Shown here: positions 17,346 through 25,568 of the stretch, piece after piece | Position numbering within the stretch: position 1 is the first letter of the stretch | How the letters are laid out: each line of letters begins with the position of its first letter | Assembly (NCBI GenBank): GCA_023404715.1 | Contig: JAEYAR010000141.1 | Coordinates: 1-40,422 of the forward strand | Source of the DNA: Bacillota bacterium | GTDB lineage: Bacteria; Bacillota; Clostridia; Christensenellales; Aristaeellaceae | Length of the DNA: 40,422 nucleotides | Direction: 5' to 3' | Made by a program: the position numbers and the translations under genes | Notes under the pieces: model-generated | Database searches by the model: none | What the model saw: the letters and a program-made list of their open reading frames with translations, nothing else | What the model was told of the DNA's origin: nothing

Positions 17346-18949
17346 CCCGCGCGCCTTACAGGGCTTATCCGCGACTTGCTGGGCAACTGGGGAAAGGCGA
17401 ACCTGTTTACCCGTCAGCGGCGCTTCGGGAAGACGCTGAACATGAGCATGCTCAAGAGCTTCTTTGAGATCGGTGCGGACAGAACGCTGTTCGATGGTCT
17501 GGCGATCAGCGAGGAAACGGCGCTTTGCGATGCGTACATGGGCAAGTTCCCGGTGATATTCATTTCGCTCAAGGGTGTGGATGGGCTGACGTTTGAACAG
17601 GCGTATGGGCGGCTGCGCATTCTTATACGGGAAGAGGCTTTACGCTTAAGCTGTCTCAAGGAAAGCGAGCGGATTGATGGGAATGAAAAAATTTCACTTT
17701 TGCGAATTATCAATGAGCAGGATACATTGCCCGATATCACGAACAGCCTGAAAATGCTCTCTTCTCTTCTAGAAAGGCACTATGGCCAAAAGGTCATTCT
17801 GCTGATCGACGAATACGACGTGCCGTTGGATAAAGCGTTTGCGCACGGCTACTACGATGAGATGGTCTCGCTGCTCCGCGGCCTGTTCGGCCAGGCGCTC
17901 AAGACGAATGATTCCCTGTATTTCGCCGTGCTGACGGGCTGCCTGCGCATCTCCAAGGAAAGCATCTTTACGGGATTGAACAATTTAAAGGTGCTTTCCA
18001 TCCTGGATCCCCGGTTTGACGAAGCGTTTGGCTTTACAGACGACGAGGTGCGCCGGCTTCTACGGGATTTTGGCTTATCGGCTCAATATGAGGCGACGAA
18101 GGAATGGTACGACGTTTTGGGGATGCGGACATCTACTGCCCGTGGGATGTGATCAATCATGTGGATCTGCTGTGCAGCAAGCCGGACGCCAGACCGCAGC
18201 CCTACTGGATCAACACCAGCGGAAATGACCTGGTGAAAAGGTTTGTGAACAAGGCGGACAGGACGACGCAACATGAGATTGAACGCCTGATTGCCGGAGA
18301 ATCCATTGAAAAAGCCGTGCATACGGAACTGACCTATAACGAGCTCGATCGAAGCATCGACAACCTCTGGAGCGTGCTCTTCACGACGGGCTATCTGACC
18401 CAAGACGGCGAAACGGAGGAGGGAAGATATAAGCTAAAAACCCCCAACCGCGAGGTGCGGGAGGTCTTTATCCTTCAAATTCAGGAATGGTTCAAGGAAA
18501 AGGACGAAAAGCCCATGCAGGCGTTCTGTCAGGCGTTTGTGGACGGGGATGCGGATGAAATCCGCAAGCGCCTGACGGTGATCCTGGGCAAGATGATCAG
18601 CATCTTGGATGCAAAAGCGCGGGAGGAACAGAAGGAAAACTTTTATCACGGCCTGCTGCTGGGATTGCTCCGAAGCGAGCCGAGCTGGCTGAACCTATCC
18701 AACGCGGAATCAGGCGAGGGCTATAGCGATATCCTGATCGAACCGGAGGACCCGGATATGGGAATCGTCATCGAGGTGAAGTACGCGGCCAGCATCGCGG
18801 GCCTGAACGAGGCGTGCGAAAGGGCGATGAAGCAGATCAAAGCGCGGCGGTACGACGAGCGGCTGCGAAACGACGGCAGAGAGCACATCATCGCTTACGG
18901 CGTCGCTTTTTCCAAAAAGCGGTGCAGCGTCCTATGCGAGAAGCTGTAG
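17346..18949 (+). pseudogene. broken AAA-ATPase / PD-(D/E)XK nuclease-like gene
   Basis: Remnant of the large family with an AAA-ATPase-like domain and a C-terminal PD-(D/E)XK nuclease-like domain, common in anaerobes. The 5' part carries the P-loop motif RRFGKTLNMSML and the Walker B strand VILLIDEYDVPLD. The 3' part carries the family segment FGDADIYCPWDVINHVD and a nuclease-like YSDILIEPED...IVIEVKYA. Two lesions are visible. The usual first 20-30 residues (ending ..YVDKTGLI) are missing, and homology begins directly after the regulator stop. At about 18114 the expected WYDGYRFG reads WYD and shifts frame, consistent with a 7-base deletion. A second family member lies at the right window edge. 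Confidence 0.85.
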
Positions 18950-19081
18950 AAGTTTTTAAGCGTTAGCTTTAGCGCGGTTAAAGCTTCGACGCATATGTAG
19001 GGGCGACCATGGGGCGCCCGCCCGTAGACTGCGCGCCCTAAACCCGAAGAGGTTCCCTGGCTTGGGGCCCTTCCCCCGGGG
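18950..19081. other. intergenic stretch with small inverted repeats
   Basis: No gene. It holds a 7-bp inverted repeat AGCTTTA/TAAAGCT (18965-18985) and a GC-rich segment starting GTAGGGGCGACCATGGGGCG that can fold on itself and looks like a dispersed palindromic repeat. Its repeat status cannot be shown from one window. Confidence 0.4.
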
Positions 19082-19110
19082 TTGACAACGCGTTGATCCT
19101 CTGGTATACT
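19082..19110 (+). promoter_or_regulatory. sigma-A promoter of the pflB-pflA operon
   Basis: Perfect TTGACA (19082-19087), a 17-base spacer and TATACT (19105-19110). Transcription would begin just before the riboswitch. Confidence 0.85.
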
Positions 19111-19120
19111 GGCCTCACTT

Positions 19121-19190
19121 CATGTGACTGACGGATTCACGCGGGCGACCGCGGGGGAGCATGAAGGATCATGCCGACCGTCTGGGCAAT
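19121..19190 (+). promoter_or_regulatory. ZTP riboswitch (pfl motif) aptamer
   Basis: The leader contains the conserved blocks of the pfl/ZTP riboswitch in order: GTGACTGACGG, then ACCGCGGGGGAGC, then GCCGACCGTCTGGGCA. The class binds ZTP/ZMP (AICAR phosphate), which builds up when 10-formyl-tetrahydrofolate is short. The 3' conserved GGGCA overlaps the 5' arm of the terminator that follows, the usual switch design, so ligand binding should prevent termination and turn the gene on. The motif was named for occurrence upstream of pfl genes, as here: formate from PFL feeds formyl-folate and purine synthesis. Confidence 0.88.
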
Positions 19191-19217
19191 CCCGCTATGG
19201 GGTTGCCTTTTTCTTTT
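19185..19217 (+). terminator. riboswitch-controlled intrinsic terminator
   Basis: A 9-bp stem GGCAATCCC/GGGGTTGCC with one G-U pair and loop GCTAT, followed by TTTTTCTTTT. Its 5' arm is the last conserved block of the ZTP aptamer, so the two structures are mutually exclusive. Confidence 0.88.
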
Positions 19218-19272
19218 GCATGCGCAATCCCGCAGGCACTTGATCTCATCAGCATATTTACGAGGTGATCAC

Positions 19273-21504
19273 ATGAACCATCCGTCTTACGAAGGCTTTA
19301 CCCCCGGCGCCTGGCAGGAGCGCATCGACGTGCGCGATTTTATTCAGAAGAACTACGCGCCCTATACGGGCGACGAATCCTTTCTCTGCGGCCCCACCGC
19401 GCGCACAACGCGCCTAATGGGCCGCCTGCATGACCTGCAAACGGAGGAGCAGGCGCGCGGCGGCGTGCTCTCCATCAACACGGACGTCGCGACCAGCCTG
19501 CTCAACTACGCCCCCGGCTATCTGGACCGGGAGGAGGAGCTCATCGTGGGCCTGCAGACCGAGGCCCCGCTGCGCCGCGGCGTCAACCCCTTCGGCGGCA
19601 TGCGCATGGCGGAGGGCGCATGCCGCGCCTACGGCTACGAGATGTCCGACAAGCTGCGGGACGAGTTCATGTACCGCACCACGCACAACGACGGGGTCTT
19701 TCGCGTGTATACAGAGGACATGCGCCGCGCGCGCAAGATCGGCGTCATCACCGGCCTGCCGGACGCCTACGGCCGCGGGCGCATCATCGGCGACTACCGG
19801 CGCGTAGCGCTGTACGGCATCGACCGGCTGATCGAGGAGAAGCAACGCGACAAGCGCACGCTCGGCCAGCGCCTCATGGACGTGGACGCCATCCGCCAGA
19901 GCGAGGAGCTCTACCAGCAGATCGCCTTTCTGCAAAAGACGAAGGAGATGGCCGGCCTCTACGGCATCGACATCTCCGGCCCCGCCGCGACCGCGCGCGA
20001 GGCCGTTCAGTGGACCTACTTTGGCTATCTGGCCGCCATCAAGGAGCAAAACGGCGCGGCCATGTCGCTCGGCCGCGTATCGACCTTCCTGGATATCTAC
20101 ATGGAGCGCGACCTGCGCCGCGGCGCGCTCACCGAGGAGGGCGCGCAGGAGCTGATGGACGATTTCGTAATGAAGCTGCGCATGGCGCGCCACCTGCGCA
20201 CGCCCGAATACAACGAGCTGTTCGGCGGCGATCCCATGTGGATCACGGAGAGCGTCGGCGGCATGGGCGAGGACGGCCGCACGCTGGTGACGAAAAACGC
20301 GTTCCGCATGCTGAACACGCTCTACACGCTCGGCGCCGCGCCGGAGCCGAACCTGACGGTGCTCTATGCCAAGGCGCTGCCCGAGGCCTTCAAGCGCTAC
20401 TGCGCGAGGGTCTCGTGCGAGACGAGCGCCATCCAGTACGAGAACGACGACCTGATGCGCCCCCTCTACGGGGACGACTACGGCATCGCCTGCTGTGTAT
20501 CGGCGATGAGGCTGGGCAAGCAGATGCAGTTCTTCGGCGCGCGCTGCAACCTGCCCAAGCTGCTGCTGCTCGCGCTCAACGGCGGCCACGACGCGCTCAC
20601 GGGCCTAAACATCGGCCCGCGCATGGAGGTAATGCCCGGCGACGTGCTCGACTACGATCAGGTGATGGCGCGCTTTTTGACCTACCGCGCCTGGCTGTGC
20701 GGCCTGTATGTGAACACCATGAACGTCATCCATTACATGCACGACAAATACGCCTATGAGAAGACGCAGATGGCCCTGCACGACACGGAGGTGGAGCGCT
20801 TCATGGCCTTCGGCGTCGCGGGCCTGTCGGTGCTCTGCGATTCCCTCTCCGCCATCCGCTACGCCGATGTGCGCCCCGTGCGCGACGAGCGCGGCTACAT
20901 CGTGGATTTTACGCGCGCGGGCGACTTCCCCAAATTCGGCAACGATGACGACCGGGCGGATCAGATCGCCGTATCCCTCGTGGAAGGGATGATCGAAGAG
21001 CTGCAAAAGACGCCCGCCTATCGCGGCGCGAAGCATACCCTGTCCGTGCTGACGATCACGTCCAACGTCGTCTACGGCAAGAAGACCGGCGCGACGCCGG
21101 ACGGGCGGGCGCAGGGCGAGCCCTACGCGCCGGGCGCGAACCCGATGCACGGGCGCGAGACCTGCGGGGCGCTCGCCTCGCTCAACTCCGTGGCCAAGCT
21201 GCCCTATGCGTCCTGCCGCGACGGCATCTCCAACACGTTCTCGATCGTCCCCGATTCGCTGGGCGCCACGCCGGATGCGCGGCGCCGCAACCTCGTGACG
21301 CTGCTGGACGGCTACTTCGGCAAGGGCGCGCACCATATCAACGTGAACGTCATGAACCGCGCGCTGCTCGAAGACGCCTATGCGCACCCGGAAAACTATC
21401 CGAACCTGACGATCCGCGTGTCCGGCTACGCGGTCCACTTCGTGAAGCTCAGCCGCGAGCAGCAGCGCGAGGTCATCCGCCGCACGTTCCACGAGGCGAT
21501 GTGA
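19273..21504 (+). CDS. pflB: formate C-acetyltransferase (pyruvate formate-lyase)
   Basis: A 743-residue glycyl-radical enzyme that turns pyruvate and CoA into acetyl-CoA and formate. The adjacent active-site cysteines are C407-C408 in GIACCVSAM, the hallmark of true PFL as against other glycyl-radical enzymes. The C-terminal radical loop RVSGYAVHF has glycine G718. Length is close to the usual 740-760. The frame is open from 19171, but that stretch is the riboswitch; GAGGTGATCAC before ATG 19273 marks the start. The activase gene follows by 18 bases. Strict-anaerobe enzyme. The sequence is very GC-rich, creating long spurious reverse-strand frames. Confidence 0.95.
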   Translation: MNHPSYEGFTPGAWQERIDVRDFIQKNYAPYTGDESFLCGPTARTTRLMGRLHDLQTEEQARGGVLSINTDVATSLLNYAPGYLDREEELIVGLQTEAPLRRGVNPFGGMRMAEGACRAYGYEMSDKLRDEFMYRTTHNDGVFRVYTEDMRRARKIGVITGLPDAYGRGRIIGDYRRVALYGIDRLIEEKQRDKRTLGQRLMDVDAIRQSEELYQQIAFLQKTKEMAGLYGIDISGPAATAREAVQWTYFGYLAAIKEQNGAAMSLGRVSTFLDIYMERDLRRGALTEEGAQELMDDFVMKLRMARHLRTPEYNELFGGDPMWITESVGGMGEDGRTLVTKNAFRMLNTLYTLGAAPEPNLTVLYAKALPEAFKRYCARVSCETSAIQYENDDLMRPLYGDDYGIACCVSAMRLGKQMQFFGARCNLPKLLLLALNGGHDALTGLNIGPRMEVMPGDVLDYDQVMARFLTYRAWLCGLYVNTMNVIHYMHDKYAYEKTQMALHDTEVERFMAFGVAGLSVLCDSLSAIRYADVRPVRDERGYIVDFTRAGDFPKFGNDDDRADQIAVSLVEGMIEELQKTPAYRGAKHTLSVLTITSNVVYGKKTGATPDGRAQGEPYAPGANPMHGRETCGALASLNSVAKLPYASCRDGISNTFSIVPDSLGATPDARRRNLVTLLDGYFGKGAHHINVNVMNRALLEDAYAHPENYPNLTIRVSGYAVHFVKLSREQQREVIRRTFHEAM

Positions 21505-21522
21505 CGCGAGGGAGGAGGCCCC

Positions 21523-22203
21523 ATGCTCGGACGCATCCATTCGATTCAATCCTTCAGCACGCTCGACGGCCCCGGCATCCGCTTCGTGCTCTTCCTGCAG
21601 GGCTGCCCGCTGCGCTGCGCCTGCTGCCATAACCCGGATACCTGGGCGACCGCGGGCGGCGAGCAGATGGACGACGCGGACGTCTTCGCCCGCATCCTGC
21701 GCTGCCGCGACTATTTCGGCGCGGAGGGCGGCGTCACCGTATCGGGCGGCGAACCGCTGCTGCAAAGCGCTTTCGTCCGCGCGCTGTTTGCGCGCTGCCG
21801 GGCGGAGGGCATTCACACCGCGCTGGATACGTCCGGCTGCCTGCTAGATAGCGAGGCGCGCGCCCTGCTGGGCGTGACGGACCTCTGCCTGCTCGACCAC
21901 AAGATGCCCACGGACGCGATGTACAGGCGCTACGTCGGCTGCCCGATAGGCGCCCCGGAGCGCTTCCTCGCCTATTTGAACGCGCGCGGCATCCCGACCT
22001 GGCTGCGCCGCGTCGTCATCCCCACGCTCACGGACGATGCGGGGGGCCTTGCCGCCTTCAAAGCCCTGGCCGCCGCCACGCCCTGCGTGCAAAGGGCGGA
22101 GCTGCTTCCGTTCCGCAAGCTGTGCCTGAGCAAGTACGAGACCATGGGCATCCCCTATCCCCTCGCGCACCTGCCCGAGTGCGACGCACTACCGGTCATC
22201 TGA
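21523..22203 (+). CDS. pflA: pyruvate formate-lyase-activating enzyme (radical SAM)
   Basis: A 226-residue radical SAM activase that puts the glycyl radical on PflB using S-adenosylmethionine. The cluster-binding CxxxCxxC is C28-C32-C35 in GCPLRCACCHNPDTW. The SAM-binding VTVSGGEPLLQ and the later LDHKMPTDAMYRRYVG and LPFRKLCLSKYE match PFL activases. No extra ferredoxin domain is present, as in PflA rather than the longer activases. AGGGAGGAGG precedes the ATG. It is co-transcribed with pflB under the ZTP riboswitch. Confidence 0.95.
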   Translation: MLGRIHSIQSFSTLDGPGIRFVLFLQGCPLRCACCHNPDTWATAGGEQMDDADVFARILRCRDYFGAEGGVTVSGGEPLLQSAFVRALFARCRAEGIHTALDTSGCLLDSEARALLGVTDLCLLDHKMPTDAMYRRYVGCPIGAPERFLAYLNARGIPTWLRRVVIPTLTDDAGGLAAFKALAAATPCVQRAELLPFRKLCLSKYETMGIPYPLAHLPECDALPVI

Positions 22204-22207
22204 TCCC

Positions 22208-22236
22208 TTGCATAATACGACAAAAAGCCCTATAAT
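22208..22236 (+). promoter_or_regulatory. sigma-A promoter of the PIG-L deacetylase gene
   Basis: TTGCAT (22208-22213), a 17-base spacer and perfect TATAAT (22231-22236), starting right after the pflA stop and 30 bases before the next ATG. Confidence 0.7.
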
Positions 22237-22266
22237 GGAACGGAACTCTCTTTGAGGAGGAATTGC

Positions 22267-24234
22267 ATGCGTTCCAAGGGCTTTTTTCCCTATCTGCTCA
22301 GCCTGATCGGCCGCGGGCTCTGGCGGCTGGTCGTGCTCGCTTTCTTTACCCTGTTGGCGGTGTTTTCCACCATTCATTATTCGCCCATCGTCTGCGTGGT
22401 CGTGAGCGCGGCGGCCTTTTTCGCGCTCGCCGTCGCCCTGTTCATTCCGGGCAACCTCTTCGCGCGCATCCTTTGGCGGCCTCGCTTCATGCGCGCGATC
22501 ACGTGCTTCCTGATCGTTAGCGCGATGATCGCGGCGCCCGTCCTGGGCGTATACGCTTATCAGGCCCTGCCGGACGCGGGCTATGCCGCCTTGGACATGG
22601 GCTATCTGAACAGCGAAATGCTGCGCGACAAGTACGTGCTCGTCCTCGTGCCCCATCAGGACGACGACGTCAACATGGCCGGCGCGACGATACAGAGCTT
22701 TGTCGACGCGGGCAGCGAGGTCTACGTCACCTTCGTCACCAACGGCGACAACGTCGGCCTCTCCAGCGATCGCCTGTACGAGGCGGTCGACTGCATGGCC
22801 TCCCTCGGCATCGCGCAGGAGAACGTGTATTTTCTCGGCTACGGCGACGGCTGGCAGGGCACGCACCTGTACAACCGCGCGCCCGACGAGCCCGCCGTCT
22901 CCTGGATCGGCCGCGAGCAGACCTACGGCACATCGGGCATGGAGGACTTCAGCACGCTGCAAAACGGCGAGCCGCACCTGTATACACGCAGCAATTGCCT
23001 GCAGGATATCCGCGACCTCGTGGATCTGCTCTTTCCGGACGTTATCCTATGCATGGATTACGACCCGCACGCCGACCACCGCATGACCTCGCTGCTCTTT
23101 GAGGAGGCCATGGGCCAGTTGCTGAACGACGACCCCTCCTACCGGCCGCAGGTATTCAAGGCGATCTCCTACCTGACCGCGTGGGACGGCCCGCAGGATT
23201 TCTACCACATCCCCATGCTGGAGACGATCGCGCCCAACCAGCCCACCTATCCGCTGGGCACGCCCGCCTACCGCTGGGAGGAGCGCGTGCGCCTGCCCGT
23301 GCCGAACGGATACTGCTCCTACTCGCTGCGCGCCAACCGCGTATATGCGCTGCATGGCCACTACCCCTCGCAGTACGCGACCATGCGCAGCGGGGCATGC
23401 GCGAACAGCGACCAGGTCTTCTTCGAGCGGGCGACGGATAGCCTGCTGTATGCCCAGCGGGCGACCGCCTCCTCCGGCGACGCGGCGCTGCTCACCGACT
23501 TCAAGCTCTTCGACACCACAGACATCAGCGCGGACATCTTCGACGCGGGCGTCTGGATCCCTACGGACGAGCAAAAGACGATTCGCTACGACTTCGACGC
23601 CCCGCAGACGCTCAACACCGTGACGCTTTGGGATCATCCCAGCCCCACGGACAACGTGCTCTCCGCGGTGCTGACGTTCTCGGACGGCACAAAGGTCGAC
23701 ATCCCCGCGCTCGATCCCCTGGGGGCGAAGAACGACGTCCGCTTTGAAACGAAGGAGAACATCGAGTGGATGGAGCTTTCGCTCACGCAGGTCGAGGGCG
23801 AGCAGGCCGGGCTCACCGAGCTGGAGGCCGCCCTGCGAGAGCCGCGGAAGACGCAGTTTATCAAGCTCATGGACGAGGGCGGCAATTTCCTGTACGAAGA
23901 GCCCCTTAGCGCAAACGAGGGCGTTCGCCTCTCCCTCTACGCCTGGCCGCCGCTGGAGGCCGACGCGACCTTCACCCTGACCATCACAAACGAGCGGGGC
24001 GCGGCGCAAAAGCAGACGTTCACGGGCCTTGGCGCGGACGCGCTCTCGCAGGGCGTGCTGGCCAAGGGAACCTACCGCGTGCGCGTCACCAGCGAGCAGG
24101 ATGCCTCGCTCTACGACGAATGCGTGCTGCGCGTGGGCGACCCCATGCTAAAGGAGCGGCTGATTCAGTGGTTTGAGCCGCGCTTTGACGCGGCGGCCAA
24201 GCTGTTTCGGGAAAAGGCCGTGTACATCTACTGA
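22267..24234 (+). CDS. membrane-anchored PIG-L family deacetylase with C-terminal beta domains
   Basis: A 655-residue protein. Three membrane spans (about 20-35, 41-60, 78-98) anchor it. A PIG-L deacetylase domain follows, with the zinc motif PHQDDD (H130, D133; the common form is PHPDDE) and the second histidine site DYDPHADHRM. The C-terminal 250 or so residues look like beta-rich accessory or carbohydrate-binding domains (IRYDFDAPQTLNTVTLWDHP resembles a discoidin-like strand pattern). PIG-L enzymes remove N-acetyl groups from GlcNAc-containing glycans or lipids, here probably outside the cell (inference). ATG 22267 is chosen because AGGAGG is six bases upstream, against TTG 22252. Confidence 0.85.
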   Translation: MRSKGFFPYLLSLIGRGLWRLVVLAFFTLLAVFSTIHYSPIVCVVVSAAAFFALAVALFIPGNLFARILWRPRFMRAITCFLIVSAMIAAPVLGVYAYQALPDAGYAALDMGYLNSEMLRDKYVLVLVPHQDDDVNMAGATIQSFVDAGSEVYVTFVTNGDNVGLSSDRLYEAVDCMASLGIAQENVYFLGYGDGWQGTHLYNRAPDEPAVSWIGREQTYGTSGMEDFSTLQNGEPHLYTRSNCLQDIRDLVDLLFPDVILCMDYDPHADHRMTSLLFEEAMGQLLNDDPSYRPQVFKAISYLTAWDGPQDFYHIPMLETIAPNQPTYPLGTPAYRWEERVRLPVPNGYCSYSLRANRVYALHGHYPSQYATMRSGACANSDQVFFERATDSLLYAQRATASSGDAALLTDFKLFDTTDISADIFDAGVWIPTDEQKTIRYDFDAPQTLNTVTLWDHPSPTDNVLSAVLTFSDGTKVDIPALDPLGAKNDVRFETKENIEWMELSLTQVEGEQAGLTELEAALREPRKTQFIKLMDEGGNFLYEEPLSANEGVRLSLYAWPPLEADATFTLTITNERGAAQKQTFTGLGADALSQGVLAKGTYRVRVTSEQDASLYDECVLRVGDPMLKERLIQWFEPRFDAAAKLFREKAVYIY

Positions 24235-24241
24235 TATAGAA

Positions 24242-24280
24242 CCCCCGCGCGCGATACGGAAAGCCGATCGCGCGCGGGGG
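24242..24280 (+). terminator. long GC hairpin ending the deacetylase gene
   Basis: A 14-bp perfect stem (CCCCCGCGCGCGAT/ATCGCGCGCGGGGG) with an inner CGG/CCG mini-stem, 7 bases after the stop. The T tract is weak (ATTTCGTT), but the stem is very stable. It also marks the last GC-rich DNA before the AT-rich island. Confidence 0.7.
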
Positions 24281-24432
24281 ATTTCGTTAAACGATATTTA
24301 GCGTCATTCTTTCCGAAATTTGCCAAATTCTTAAAAAACAGTCGATTAGATACCGAGGCAAAAGCAACCCCACCGATGGGCTTATCTTTCACTTATCGTA
24401 AACATTGTAGCATTTGTTTGAGCTCGTACTGT

Positions 24433-25041
24433 TTAGAAGAGAAACGCTGTTTTTCGAGGATAAACTCTACACTGGCACTGAGAACACTGCTTGATTTCAT
24501 TCTCTGCTTCCGCATCCATCGTGGTTGACTGCGAAAAAACGACGGATTGCTGAAATGTATCAAACACATGTATATCTTCTTCGTTTAAAGCGGAAGCAGT
24601 ATTGCTAACAAAATAAACCAAGAAGCGTTCTTCGCCCTTTACAACTCTGTATAGAGCTAAACCGAATTTATCAAAAAACTCCAATGCAGCAAGATTGCTC
24701 TCATTGTCCCAAACAACATTGTAAGTTAATCCCTCGCTAAATGAAAAGGCGTTAGCCAGCGCATCTATTTCAGCTGCACTAGCAGATCCAATGCTAATCG
24801 ACATAAAATCGGGTAAGTACAAACTAGCATACCCCAAAACTAAGCCACCTCCTTTGGGGTTAGTTACTGTAATAACTGTTCTTCCAAGACTTTCATCATT
24901 TTCCACAAGTATAGCCACCATTTCCGACCCAGCTTCTGCAGAAAACCCTATTTCTGGAACAGTTACTTTTTGAGCACAAACTGTTAAAGAAGATAGAATC
25001 ATCACAGTTGTGGCTAGAAAACCTGCAATCATCTTTTTCAT
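24433..25041 (-). CDS. small secreted protein, function unknown
   Basis: A 202-residue protein with a clear signal peptide (MKKMIAGFLATTVMILSSL, cleavage likely after TVCA). The mature part is acidic with several beta-type strands, and the C terminus has CSQCQC. I do not recognise the family. ATG 25041 is preferred because the signal peptide begins there; ATG 25053 in the same frame has AAAGG only one base upstream. It is the last minus-strand gene of the AT-rich island, 527 bases beyond the exporter. It may be an immunity or sensor protein of the peptide cluster, or unrelated. Confidence 0.7.
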   Translation of the reverse strand: MKKMIAGFLATTVMILSSLTVCAQKVTVPEIGFSAEAGSEMVAILVENDESLGRTVITVTNPKGGGLVLGYASLYLPDFMSISIGSASAAEIDALANAFSFSEGLTYNVVWDNESNLAALEFFDKFGLALYRVVKGEERFLVYFVSNTASALNEEDIHVFDTFQQSVVFSQSTTMDAEAENEIKQCSQCQCRVYPRKTAFLF

Positions 25042-25568
25042 AATACAAACCATACCTTTCGTCTAGGGATTTAAAAAACCAGATAAAGAATTCATATCAA
25101 AATAAAATTAAATGTTGACAGTCGTCTATTCAATCATATAACGAAGCACATGTAAGAAATCGTTCATTGGCAAACCTTCTTTGCTGTCTTAAGCCAATTG
25201 CGAAACATTATTTTATGCAGCCCAATGGCCTTTGAAAGCTACAAAAACCATCAGTTTTTCCGTATGGATACAACGTTAAATAAGCGATTATCCATATCAT
25301 CTAACTCCTCTGCGTCCCCTATTAGACAAACTATATAACTTCAAACTCCTACAGCAGTCTCGCCACCATCTTGTCGTCTGAACTAATCATTCTCCAATAA
25401 CTATTCAATCACCTCCTGCACGGTTGATTGTTTGTTTACTTCCTCCTTGACTTTCTGTGGCCTCTTCTCTCCCTGCACCTTTCCATGCTTTGCTCGCAGT
25501 TTTTTCCTTATTTCTGATTCGCAATCACCTGTTTTTCTGCCATCATAAATTTAATTCTTTTAACATTT
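25042..25568. other. 527-base AT-rich gap without a convincing gene
   Basis: Only short interrupted frames are present. On the minus strand, just after the exporter stop, a 12-codon frame (MMAEKQVIANQK) and a shifted frame rich in Lys and Glu (EIRKKLRAKHGKVQ...) with a good AGGAGG nearby suggest a decayed small gene. On the plus strand there is a promoter-like TTGACA-16-TATAAC (25115-25142) with no gene behind it. I see no tRNA, repeat or terminator. Confidence 0.4.

Noticed and set aside
17376..18949. Two separate genes (258 and 281 codons)
   Set aside because: Both are parts of one family protein, broken in the middle of a conserved block; the second frame's apparent start lies inside that block without a ribosome site.
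19171..19272. N-terminal extension of PflB starting in the leader
   Set aside because: This stretch is the ZTP riboswitch and its terminator; the ribosome site and family alignment put the start at 19273.
19414..21816. Two long reverse-strand open frames (391 and 403 codons) opposite pflB-pflA
   Set aside because: They arise from the very high GC and codon bias of pflB; they are rich in Ala, Arg, Val and His with no motifs, and lie fully antisense to a clear enzyme gene.
25115..25142. Plus-strand TTGACA-16-TATAAC promoter
   Set aside because: No plus-strand gene follows within several hundred bases; it is probably a chance match in AT-rich DNA.
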